From: Rhinopomastus cyanomelas
Taxonomy: Eukaryota; Chordata; Aves; Bucerotiformes; Rhinopomastidae
Assembly (NCBI GenBank): GCA_013400115.1
Contig: VXBP01003402.1
Span: 434,001 to 498,000 of the forward strand
DNA length: 64,000 nt
Reading direction: 5' to 3'
Shown here: piece after piece, positions 1-10,559 of the stretch
How the letters are laid out: each line of letters starts with the position of its first letter
Numbering within the stretch: the stretch's first letter is position 1
Notes under the pieces: generated by a model
The model's input: only the letters and a program-made list of their open reading frames with translations
Told to the model about the DNA's origin: nothing
Databases searched by the model: none
Position numbers and translations under genes: made by a program

Positions 1-2552
1 GTCCCAGCTCATGACCTCCTTGCTCCAGGACTGCACGTCCCTGAGGGACAGATGGGCATGTAACATGGAGGCAGCAGCAGGGAGGAGATGGGCAGAGCTT
101 GTCCAGGCTCTAGGTGGGACATTGTCTTTGATTTATGTCTAAAGGGAAGCTGCCAGGGACAGACCCATTTGCAGGGAGCAGAGTTTCTGCAGCTTTGTGA
201 TCAGACACTGAGGATGCTGCAGCGTAACACCTCAGAGACAGCTGGGTGCAGGTGAAGGAGTGGGTAAGGCTGCCCAGCTTCGTTAAAATCCACCCCCCAG
301 ACTTCTTGTGAGGTGCAGGGAGAGGCTTCTGCTGAGGAAAGTGCAGCCATGGTTCGACGTGCTCTAGGGGCAGGAGCTGAGGGAGATCCCCAAATGCTGG
401 CTGCCCCACGGTCCCCAGAGCAGAAACCCTCACTGCTGTGCTCCTGCAGGCAGGGCTCAGGGACAGCTGGTGTGGATGTAGGCAGGGAGAAACGAGGGCA
501 ACCACAGGGCTCCTGCCACTGCTGGGTGCCAGGACAAAGCAGTGAGGGGACACTCCTTGGTCCTGCCTTCCCAGCAGCAACATTTCTGACAGGGCTAAGT
601 GAGTTTATAAGGAGGATTTATCTGGTTTCATTCACTCTTGGCTAATAGAAACCCAGTTGTTTGCATCTATTTCCATGACAGCTGAAGCCTCAAGCTGAGA
701 CTCTCCTGCATTCTGCCTGGTGCTGGGAGCTTTGTGTCACTGCTCTCTGGAGATGGGGGCACCCAGTTCCTGTCTCAGACCCAGGGCTTGGTCTTTACAG
801 CCTGGTGATTGGAACTAAGCAGAGCTGGGTTGGAGCGGGTTGTTGTGGTTTTACTGCCCTAGAACACCAGTCTCCAGCTCTGTACAAGTACTGCTTGATC
901 CTATCCCTTAAGGCCCTCAGGCTCATCCCTCCCCCTGGCCCAGCTGTCCTGATTTCCTGAGCCAGGCAAGGAGCAGGCTGCAGGGTCTGGGTAAGCCTCT
1001 CTGTTCCTGGACTCGTGCAGCCATGGGGACAGTGAGCCCTAGGGTTAGGGTCCAGTGCCAGGACTGGGTACCTGCCCCAGCTGTGGGACCCACATGACAA
1101 GTGCAGGGCTCTGTGGGCCAGTGCTGCGGGATCAGTGATGGCATGATGCCTTCACCCCTTTTTTTCAGCTCTGTCCTGGAATGGCCTCATTCCCCAGCTG
1201 GGCTGGCCACAGCTCCAGCACTGACACATTTTTGGCCCTCTGCGCCTGTTACGCTGATGCGTTTCAACCGGAGAAGGGTGCACAGGGTTTTATCTGTTTC
1301 CCACCCACCTCGCATGAATTTTCTGAGGCACTTTCATGCCCTATTAGGGTAAGAGGGAGCATGTACTTTCCATAACTCCAAGGAGAAAGCATCTGTTGGG
1401 CAACAAACTGCTTTCTCTAGGGCTTCCTGGGGCTTTGGGGTTAAAGCAAGTGGGACTGAAGCTTGCAGAGATCCCCTGGAGAGGAGCAGTGGGGACAGCA
1501 GGACGACAGCACTGGGATGGGTACAGCTCAGATAGCCATCCGGGCAGGGCAAGTGGAATTGATGGGCTGTGCATTCTGACCTTGTGGTAAATCCTTATGT
1601 CAACAGCTTACAGGTGCAGGAAGCGAAAAGTGAAGTCTGACTTCAGTCTGCACAAACGCCTATGGAAAATGGGAGCTTCGTGTTCAGTTGCTTCGCAGCC
1701 ACATGAGGCAAGGGAGGCCGTGACTCCCATCCTAGTGCTTGAAATCAGGAGCCTGGCTTTAAAGCCATCTGATTCAGTCAGGCTTGCTCAGAGGTTACTG
1801 TCATCTCAGTGGAATGTGGAATCAAAATGATTTCTGTACAACGTCCCACTCTGAGATACTGACCCCTTCTCTCCTTCTGGAGGACGTGCAGGTTTTTTCA
1901 GGCTTTCCTGGTGCCAAGCCAGAGCCCTTTGGCTTTCTGAGTCCAAGTTTTTATTGTTTTGCTTCTGCAAGGGCTGTTGAGCCTTCAGGGAGTGCTGTGA
2001 AGACCCTAGTGTCCCATGTGCCACTCAGCAGGGCTGTGGGTGCTGCAAGCCTGGGCTGTGGACTCAAAGCCCTCGCAGCTCCCTGCTCCCTCTCTTGTTT
2101 TTCCTAGACTTCCAATCTCTGAATGTCAAGGTAAGAGACCTACAGGGCTGGGAGAAAAAATGCTTCTGCCTTAAATGTTGAGCAATAATTTAGCTCCTGA
2201 GAAAATGCCATGTTTTCAGAAATTTGCCTGGTTTTATTTCCTAAAAAAAAGTTAGAAGCTGCTACAACTTTTTGTTGGAAAAACAACAATCTCTGCGAGA
2301 ATCTCCACAATTCCTGAGCCATGTTAGCACTGTGGGACTGGCTGTTGGGTAAAACACCCTGGATTTATGGATGCAGAGCTTGGGGCTGGCCAGGAGCTCC
2401 TTGGGCTTTTTGGAAACAAGACCTGGTGTTTTTCTGGAAGTGGGAGTTGATTCCCCTGGGTGGGACAGGAGCAGCCAGTCCCTGCCTGCCTAGTGCAGGT
2501 ACAGTCAGGGAGGCGGGAGCAGTGAGGGGAAAAAAGGCTGGAAGACCCCAGT

Positions 2553-3760
2553 CACAGAATCACGGAATTATTGAGGCTGAAAAAGCCCTGTGAGTTCATC
2601 CAGCCCAGCTCATGACCTAACATCACATCGGCCAGACCAGGACACTAAGGGCCACAGCCAGGCTGGCCCTCAACACCTCCAGAGATGGCCCTGGGCGGTC
2701 CATTCCAGGCTCTGATCACCCTTTCTGTGAGGAAGGGCTTCCTGGTATCCAACCTAACCCTTGCCTGGCACCTTAAGGCCCTGCCCCTCATTGTGGGAGA
2801 GGAGACCGACCCCCACCCGATGAGAGAGGGAGAAGGTCCCCCCCAGAGTCTCCTCCAGGCTAAACACCCCCAGCTCCCTCAGCCTTTCCTCATCAGACTT
2901 TCCTTCCAGTCCCTTCCCCAGCCTCATTGGTCCCCTGGACTCATTCCAGTCCCTCAATCTCTTTTTTGAAGTGAAGGGCCCATAATTGCCCCCACGACTC
3001 GAGGGGAGGCCTCCTCAGTGCCCAGTACAGGGAGAAAATTACGTCCCTAGTCCTGCTGGCCACACTATTGCTGATACAAGCCAGGATGCCACTGGCCTTC
3101 AGAGCCACCTGAGCACCCTGCTGGCTCCTGTTCAGCCAGCTGTCAACCAGCACTGCCAGGTCCCTCTCTGCCAGGCTGCTCTCCAGCCACTTATCCCCAG
3201 TCTGTAGCTGCAGGGGGTTACTGTGGCCAAAGTCTAGGACCCTGCTCTTGGCCCTGTTAAACCTCATCCCGTTGGCCTCTGCCCATTGACCCAGCCTGTC
3301 CAGATGTCTCTGCAGCATCTTACTCCCAGCAGATCGCTCACTCCCAACTTGGTGTCATCCATGAATTTACTAAGAGTAGATGTGATCCCCTCATCCAGGC
3401 CATCAGTAAAGATGTTGAATAGAACTGGGCCTAGTACTGATCCCTGGGGGACACCACTAGTCACTGGACACCAACTGCTGGTGGCACTGTTCACAACCAC
3501 TGTCCGTGCCCAGTCTTCCAGCCAGTTTTTAACCCAGCAGAGGGTGCACCCACCCAAGCCATGAGCTGCCAGCTTTTCCAGGAGGATGCTGTGGGAGGCT
3601 ATGTCAAAGGCTTTGCTGAAGTCTAGGCAGACCTTTCCCTCATCCACTTGGTGGGTCACCCAGTTGTAGAGTGAGATCAGACTGGCTAGGGAAGACCTTA
3701 TTTTCTTAGACCCATGCTGGCTGTGCCTGATCCCCTGGTTGTATCTTGCAGTGGTAGCTG
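2553..3760 (-). mobile_element. CR1 LINE, 5'-truncated, with reverse-transcriptase remnant
   Basis: The longest CR1 copy in the window, about 1.2 kb. The 3' end is at the left (tcacagaatcacggaatt). Reading the minus strand, two overlapping open frames hold non-LTR reverse-transcriptase motifs: LDFSKAFD, SGVPQGSVLGPVLFNIF and FMDDTKLG (the usual catalytic box is F-A-D-D), then LGQWAEANGMRFN and AERDLAVLVD. The two pieces lie in different frames, so a frameshift separates them and the copy is dead. It lies antisense in the JPH2 intron. Confidence 0.95.
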
Positions 3761-5214
3761 ATTAAATGGGGGTCCCCAGAGCATTAGCTGAGCCCCTTTG
3801 GTGGTGGCACATGGGAAGATGGAACAAATCCATGGTGCCTGTGCATAGTTCCAAGGCTATGCTGCTCTGGGACATTCACTCCTTCAAACTCACCCAGGGT
3901 AGTGTGGAGGACAATGGACATGGAAAATCAGGGGAGCAGAAGGGAGCCCAGTTGGCAGCTGCAAATCCTATTTTTTTCTCTGTGGATCCTTCATGGCTGC
4001 TCCCAGCCTGGCTGTGCTGGCAGGATGGATTCTGGAAGGGTGAGTAGCTGCCTGTCCTGCCCCTCTAGGGCCAAGGCAGTGGTTCCACACAGTCACACTG
4101 GTGGCCAGCAGCCCTTAGAACTGGCAGGCTCTGCCTTGCACCATTCCATTTAGAGCTGGCTCCAGACAGCTGCTGGCTGTGGGGGAAAGCGAGAGCAGCT
4201 GTGCTCTGTGCCAGCCCCACCAGCTCATTGCAGCCTCTGTGCAGACTGGCACGACTGATCCCTGATGGGTAGTTGCCCACCCAGTCCCACTCAGCTCATG
4301 GGGCAGTTGGGGCAGCAGAGTTTAATTAAGCAAATCTCCCATATGCAGGGCAAGAGTGTGTAGGTTGTCATCTTATTGAGGACAGCTGCAGGTCTGTCTG
4401 CTGTAAGATTAATAGCACTTTAGCTGTTCCAAAGGGAAGTATCCCTTGGTGAAAGATGCAAGTGGCTCTGAGCTATTTGGAGCTGAGGATAACATTTCGG
4501 TATTTGAAAAATTCACCAAGTAATCATAAAGGCTGATGCTGATCTTGTGAGGTGGCAGGGAGCTCTGCCAGCCCTGTACTTCTGAAGCACCAGGCAGCAA
4601 AGGATGCTTTTTCACCTGGCTCAGTGGCCTACTTGTGTCTTTTCTGCCAGAGGAAGGAGAAAAGTTCTGATTTATCCAGCTAAGTAGACTGGGTATGGAC
4701 AGAGTGCCACTGCTTTTGCGTAAGTGCTGGTACCATGAGTAAAAAGCCCAGGGCATCTTAAGAGCTGGCTGTAAGGGAAGGGAGGGAGCCTGGAGGGCTG
4801 AGCTGCTCTGCTAGGGCAGGACAGATTCTTTTTATGGGTTTCTTTTAAAGGAATGTGGAGGTGTGTCCTTTAGGAGGCAGTTTATGTTGGTTTATGCTTA
4901 GTTCACAGTTCAGACCACACCTGGCCAGAGTCTATGGATAAACCAGCAGATTTGTGCTCCTCAGGGGTGTTGGAGTGTGAATGGAGTGGGTATGTATATG
5001 TGAGTGATGAAGGACAGAGAGCAGAAGAAGGGTGGAAGGTACAGCTGACAGAGAGGGCACCTGCAGGGTGGAACACCCAGAAGTGTTTGACTGAGCATGA
5101 GAAATAAGCTCAGTCACACAGGAGAGGGGCTGAAAAGGGCTGGCAAGTAAAGGTGGCAGAGATCTGCTGATATCTGCATGCACATGGAGGCAGAGGGAGG
5201 GGCACAAAGCAGAT

Positions 5215-5352
5215 AGAATCATAGAATCATTATGGATTGGAAGGTACCTCAAAAGATCATCTGGTCCAATCCCCCTGCAACAGCAGGATCACCTAGACCA
5301 AGTCACACAGGAACACATCCAGGCAGGTCTTGAACATCTCCAGTGAAGAAGA
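5215..5352 (-). mobile_element. CR1 fragment
   Basis: Starts with a doubled 'atagaatcat' tail and continues 'ggattggaaggtacctcaaa' and 'cctagaccaagtcacacagg', as in the copies at 45163, 46233 and 61040. Only the 3' part is present. Confidence 0.85.
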
Positions 5353-5462
5353 CATAGGTTGGAACTGAGCAGGAAGAAGTGGATGCTCCAGCCACAGAGG
5401 TGACACAATTCCAAAAGCGGTTTGGACAACAGAGGAGTCAGAAAGTTTCTGTCCTGGTCAGG

Positions 5463-5530
5463 CCATAGAATAGTTTGGGTTGAAGGCATCTTTGAAAGGT
5501 CATCTAGTCCAACCACCAGCACAGGTCTGT
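5463..5530 (-). mobile_element. Short CR1 3' end
   Basis: About 70 bp: 'catagaatagtttgggttga' followed by 'aaaggtcatctagtccaacc', the CR1 3'-end block. Confidence 0.75.
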
Positions 5531-6570
5531 GTTGGTCAGGCCTGTGTGTCCTTGCCCTTTGCAAGGTGAACACAGAAGGGACCATGTTGCCATCAGTGAA
5601 AGCACTTCAGCAGCTTTCACTCTGTCCCTTCTGCATGCTGCTAACATCCCTGCCACGACAAACTGTTACCTTCAGTTTCTGCAGAAGGACAAAAGTGTTC
5701 CTGCTGGATGATGGAGCAGGGATTGGGCGGGGTTGTAAAAACCATTTCTCAGAAGAGGGGAGCTTAGCTAATTAATTGTCTTGCTTAACAGCCTTTTGGG
5801 CAGCTCATGATATTAATGCTCAGCACTTGCTTAATCAATGGGAGGACAGAGAATGCAGAGAAGGAAGGACTGCACCGAAGAGGTCTGTCTTTCCCTTAAC
5901 AAGCAAATCAGCGAGCTGAGCTCTTCCCCTATTTCTAGCTGCAAGGTCACTGCTGCACCTGCAGATGCCCTAGCCCTGTCTGGTATTTGCAGTACTTTCT
6001 GCTAATTCCAGTCTCATTTACAGTCTAATCCAATGTGGATGTGCAAAAGCACATAAACCATCCAAAGGAACCGTCGTGCTGGCATGGCTCTGGGTCTCAC
6101 CTGTTAGCTGGTGCTCAGCTGCGGCTCATGTGTCCACAGGGGATTGCAGGAATGGTCAGAGGAATGACTTGGGCAGCAATTATGGGAGATGGCCAGGCAG
6201 GACAGCAGTGGTGCTCTGTCCTGGACTGGTACAGAAACAAGTAGAGGAATAGAGCCATGCCAGAGAAGCAAATCAAACAGTAGATGCCTTTAACCCTCCC
6301 TCTGCTACCCAGCTGGCTGGGGGTGTGAATCCTCCCTGCCCTGCCCAGCCAGGGCTGCCTGGAGGCAGCAGCCCTGAGGCCGGGCTGGGGGCTACAGGCA
6401 TTGCCCACATACCTCCCCTCGGCTCAGCGCACAGATCCTTCTTCTTGCAAAGAATCCACTGGAGCTATTTTTAATGCACTGCCTGGGGAGAGGGCTCAGG
6501 GTGGAACTGAGAAGTGCCCATCTGTTGTGGTGGTGGTAGTAGTAGTGGGTTCTTGCCTGGATCCCCCTGC

Positions 6571-6588
6571 GTCCCACTTGGGTCGCCA
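6571..6588 (-). other. Possible retroviral primer binding site
   Basis: On the minus strand an 18-base stretch begins TGGCGACCC directly downstream of a putative LTR end in CA plus a 4-base spacer. Retroviral primer binding sites start with TGG (the complement of tRNA CCA) and match a tRNA 3' end over 18 bases. I cannot assign the tRNA with confidence; an arginine-type primer is one possibility. Confidence 0.4.
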
Positions 6589-6592
6589 TTAA

Positions 6593-7140
6593 TGTCATGG
6601 AACAGAGACCCCGACTATATTTTAACCAAGAACTTTTGGCTAAAGCGTCAGACACAAAGTGAGGGTTTAACAAACCCACTGATGAATCTGCAGGCAGTGA
6701 AACAACTGACTCAGTTTGGAGAAGAAAGGCACCAAGACATTTTAGTTCACTGCCTCCACCACACATCAGAAAAAACCCCACACAAGACATAGACACACGG
6801 AGTTTGGTCACACTGCTCCTGCACTGAACTGAGATAAATGTAGAGCATCCACATTGCAGACAGCTTCTGCTTGTCTCTGAAATCACAGCAGTCATTCGAC
6901 TTCAGTCTTGATCCTCATTAATCTTGAATGTTCAGAATTCTTTCAGTCTCCCCAGGTCCAGGCAAATCTTCCCACTCACCATAAATTTTCTTCACCTTGA
7001 GGAGCAATAGCAGTCTCAGAAGTGATAAGATTCTCTCTCAGCAGCAGCAATGCAGCTCCCAACAGTCCAAGATGAAGAAGTAAAGAAGAAAACAGAAGTC
7101 ACCAAGGGGGAGGAAGGGGGGGGGGGGCAGCCCCTTTTCA
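6593..7140 (-). mobile_element. Probable endogenous retrovirus LTR (upper edge uncertain)
   Basis: On the minus strand the stretch starts near TGAAAAGGGGC, runs through a C-homopolymer and a CTTCTTCATCTTGG-like pyrimidine-rich block, and ends ...CATGACA just before the primer-binding-site-like stretch at 6588-6571. TG...CA ends plus an adjacent TGG-type site are the hallmarks of a 5' LTR with leader. I recognise no gag, pol or env reading frame beside it, and no second LTR. The upper boundary may lie further right, because TTTAAAA boxes occur at about 7150-7200. This is an inference from layout; a search against avian repeat libraries would decide it. Confidence 0.42.
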
Positions 7141-9449
7141 ACTTTTTAAACCCAAACTTTAAACTTTTCTGCAGAAAACGCACAAGCTTACAGATTCTGC
7201 TCAGCTTTTAAAGCAGAACACCATCCCAGGCAGTACTTGGCAGTACAGAGAGTGTTGGTGTTGGTTTGTAAAGTTGCCTTTTCATGTTTATTGCTGTTTG
7301 GATATTTGTGGCTCATTTTCCAGCACTGCCTTGAAAAGGGGCTGTTGAATTCTGCTGATGGCTGCTATAAAGTCCATGGGGCTCTGTTTCAGCTTTGCCC
7401 TGACCTCCTCCATCTCTAGTCTTTCTCTTCTCCTGGTTTTTGCCCAGGCTGCTCTTTGCAAAGATGCTGAGACCTGATGGCACAATTGGCAGTGAATAAA
7501 GAAATGAACAAGTGGGGCTCTGATTCCAGTGCTGCCTGAAAAGATCAAATCTATATTCACATCATAAAAAGTCAGCAGTTTGCTTTGTGCGAAAGCTGGC
7601 TCTATTTCTTTGAGCAGATCTTAACTTTGGGCAAACTCTTCCTCTTAACATGTTTGGTGTCTAAGGCTTGACGATCACCATCCTGGCTCCTTCCAAAATG
7701 CCTGAGCCCTTTTTTGTTCTTTAACCTACTGCTCCCGGCAGAGCCTGGGCCATGGGCTGGCAGAGGCTCTAGAGCTGCAGGTTGGGTGTGCTGCTCACTC
7801 CCAGCACGGCTTGTGTTTGTCTCCCGCTTTGCAGCTAGGACCAAGTTTTCCTCTTGGTTGAGCTGCCAGGCCTGCAATGAACTTATACATTCAAAAATAG
7901 TCCAGGTGAGTTAGATGCTGTTGTTATGGCTGGGCCTTTTCCTCCAGGCTGCGCTTTGTCATGGTGGCACTAAACTCTCCGTGTGGCTTTTGGGAGGGCT
8001 GCGAGCAGCAGTGCCTTCCCCTCGTGCCCTGGGGATGTTTGTGGAAGGAGCAGACCCTGCATCTAGTGCATTTCTGGCAGCTGACAGAGATGTGCTTCAA
8101 ACACCATGTCCTGGCTCTGTAAGGCAGACGGTCATCAGCTGGCTGCTGCAGTAATAAGTGATCTCAGTGGTGGAACGACTGAGCACAGGACATCTGGGCT
8201 GCTGGTCAGGGTTGAGCAGAGCTGTCTTCTGCTATGGTCGCTCCGCAGTGCCAGCAGGGGTAACACTTGCTGTGCTGGAGGTACCAGAGCTGCGGCTCTC
8301 TTGATCTTAGTTCTCCCAAACCAAAAGTTTTCAGATTCATTTGCAAGCAGGAAGGCTCACTGCAGAGCCTTGCTAGCCCAGGGCCAGGCCATCTCACAGG
8401 GATGGCCCAAGCAAGCTCCCCACCACCCACAGCAGCCTCGGGGCAGCCTCTGCAACTGGGGTCAGGGTCCTCCAGGCTTCACCATCTCTTTAGCACAGGA
8501 ACTGGAGTACTCAAGCTCCATGCAGCAGCTACATAGCATCCAGCAACTTCCCTGAGGAAGGGAAAATCCGCTGCAAGAGAATAGCTGGGAGCTGCCTTCT
8601 TACTTCCAGCACCCCCAGGCTCTTCCCTTGCATTGGTAGTAGATGCTGGGGGAGGCACTGAGCATGACACCTGTTTGAAGCCAGCATGAGTCTTGCTCTG
8701 TCTATGGTTGTTAACTCTGTCCAGCCCATTTGAAGATGACTTTTTGGAAGTCACCTTTAGGAAAGGGCGACCTGCTGCTCTCTGAGCTGACTGCTTGGCT
8801 GGCTGGGAAGTGGCCAGTATAGCCTCTGCCTGACTCAGTGAGCAGCTGAAAGGGAGGATTTTAGCTCTATGCAGTGAATCCCACCCTCCAAGAGCAGCAG
8901 GACAAAGCCAGGGCTTGGAGCACGTCTTGTTGGGGTGAAGAGCTGGATCCTTATTTTCTTGTCGGGGGCTGGTGCCGGGTAGGCTGTGTGCCCCATGCAT
9001 GCCCAGCCCGCTCTGATTCCCCAGGCATGGAGAGCACAGCAACATCCTCCTTGGCCCCTTCCAGATTATAATGGAATTAATCGTGCTGATTACATGCTAC
9101 CAAAAAAGGAGGTGCTTTGTCTCTTCTGAGCTGTCTCCAACCTCCTGCTTGCAAGCAGCGGCTTACAGTTGCTGCTTTCTGTCTCATCATGTCTTGTCTC
9201 TGGGGTTTTTAGGAGCTGTAAGGATTTTGGATAAAAAGGCCAAGAATGACAGCAATTCCAAGCAGCTCAGCCTGCAGAGAAAGTGGGGAGATAACGTGTG
9301 AGTGTGGGCAGGGAGGTGAATCATGGCTCCAGCAGAGCACGATGTCAGCCCAGGCTGAGCCTCAGCAGCTCTGCAATGTCTCCTCTATTCCAGGGCCCTG
9401 GGCAGCAGTTTCAGCTCTCTGTCAGGTCACACTGCTGCCCGTATCAGCC

Positions 9450-9515
9450 AAGGGTTAGTGGTTGGAACTAGATGGTCTTTAAGGCCCCTTCCAACCCAGA
9501 CCACTGTATGATTCT
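9450..9515 (+). mobile_element. Short CR1 3' end
   Basis: 'gttggaactagatggtcttt' then 'aaggccccttccaaccc' and a 'tatgattctag' tail, in plus orientation. Confidence 0.85.
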
Positions 9516-9910
9516 AGTTCCCTGTAGACTAGGAGCTGTGGGTATGTCAGCACAGCAGCAAAGTGCATAATGCTTCACTCTCCCTGTTTTTGAAGGTAGG
9601 ATTTTGCTGTTTGAAGTCAGCTCCTTCCCAGACTGGGAGCAGCTGGACCGTAACACCAGCCCTTCTCTTAGCATGAAGATCACAGGGCCTGAGCATGAGG
9701 CATGTGAGGAATACAACAGCCGGCCAGCAAGATAACTCTGATAGTCCTGTAAACCCCCAGAGCAAGGAGGTGTGCTGGGAAGGAGTGGAGAGAGCTCAAG
9801 GAGCCAAGCTGAGGGGAGCCTGGGGTCATTGTGTTGAGTAAAGGAGCCCCTCAGACAACACATATCATTTGCTGGAGAGTACAGGGAGCCATTTGGGGTG
9901 AAAGGCTTTA

Positions 9911-9965
9911 TAGGCTGGACTTGATGATCTCAGAGATTTTCCCCAGCCTCAGTAATTCTCTGTGA
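9911..9965 (+). mobile_element. Short CR1 3' end
   Basis: 'ggctggacttgatgatctc' followed by a degenerate 'ccccagcctcagtaattctc' tail, an older copy. Confidence 0.65.
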
Positions 9966-10440
9966 AATTGTGCCCTGCATACTGGACAGGGGCACACTGG
10001 CTCTGGCTCAGTGCAGCAGTTCAGGGCTGGTGTTCAGCCGTCAGATTATTGCCTTGTTATGCTGCAAAGATGCTGTGAGGATGCTTTGGGTGTTCCTCAG
10101 AGCTAGATGCTCAGTGCTCCACAGTGCAGCAGCAAGTCCCTTCTGCAGCACCCCCTGCCCTACACCAGCAATCAGAGAGATTCTGTGATTCTGTGAACAC
10201 ATGCTCGTGCTTGCAGATACACCTGTTCTTTTATCTTGTGTGGCTATGGGCTACCTTAATCATCTGGACCCCTCACTTACTGCAAATCTGGTCTGTGGGG
10301 TTTTTGTCAGGTGGGTAAGCACTGAGTGCTGTTTTGCTGGATGGGTTGGTTTGATTTAGTTGCTGAACAGGAGCCAGAGCTAAAACTGATATGGTCTGAG
10401 CTCAGATGGTGCTCACTGCTGTCCCCTCTTCTCTCTGCAG

Positions 10441-10559
10441 GACGGCTCATGCCAAAGCCAAGGCTGAAGGGTCTGAGCAGGCAGCGCAGGCTGCTAACAA
10501 CGAATCAGGCATAGCCAGAATGATGGCCAGGGAGCTCTCCCCAGACTTCTACCAGCCAG
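10441..10559 (+). CDS. JPH2: Junctophilin-2, internal exon (alanine-rich helical segment)
   Basis: Junctophilin-2 bridges plasma membrane and sarcoplasmic reticulum in heart and muscle, holding L-type calcium channels near ryanodine receptors. This 119-bp exon begins with the last base of a split Arg codon and ends with the first base of a Gly codon. It is preceded by a pyrimidine-rich tract and CAG and followed by GTAGGA. It encodes the alanine- and lysine-rich helix that follows the MORN repeats, with AHAKAKAE near the start and ARELSPDFYQPG at the end. Both match the junctophilin family, and the wording around them is closest to JPH2. In mammalian JPH2 this helical region has been described as DNA-binding in the calpain-released N-terminal fragment; that function here is inference. 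The reading frame runs without a break into the next exon. Confidence 0.93.

Larger units (their letters stand above)
1..10440 (+). other. JPH2: JPH2 intron (3' part), upstream exons outside window
   Basis: No exon is recognisable here. The MORN-repeat exons of a junctophilin would give long glycine- and tyrosine-rich reading frames, and none is present, so they must lie left of position 1. The stretch ends in a polypyrimidine tract and CAG at 10440. It holds the CR1 pieces and the LTR-like element listed separately. In 1-2552, 3766-5214, 7141-9449 and 9966-10440 I see nothing beyond ordinary unique-looking sequence and a G homopolymer near 7116-7127. That it is intron rather than intergenic is inferred from the incomplete reading frame of the exon that follows. 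Confidence 0.75.

Noticed and set aside
6465..6474. MEF2-consensus match CTATTTTTAA in the JPH2 intron
   Set aside because: A single 10-base match is expected by chance and it lies close to the LTR-like element; no supporting cluster.
8479..9045. 188-codon minus-strand open frame
   Set aside because: No recognisable motif, no splice-consistent context, intronic in JPH2; length is within chance for a 64-kb window.
10173..10196. Possible CR1 tail (gattctgtgattctgtg)
   Set aside because: Only two octamer-like units without the adjacent CR1 block; too short to call.
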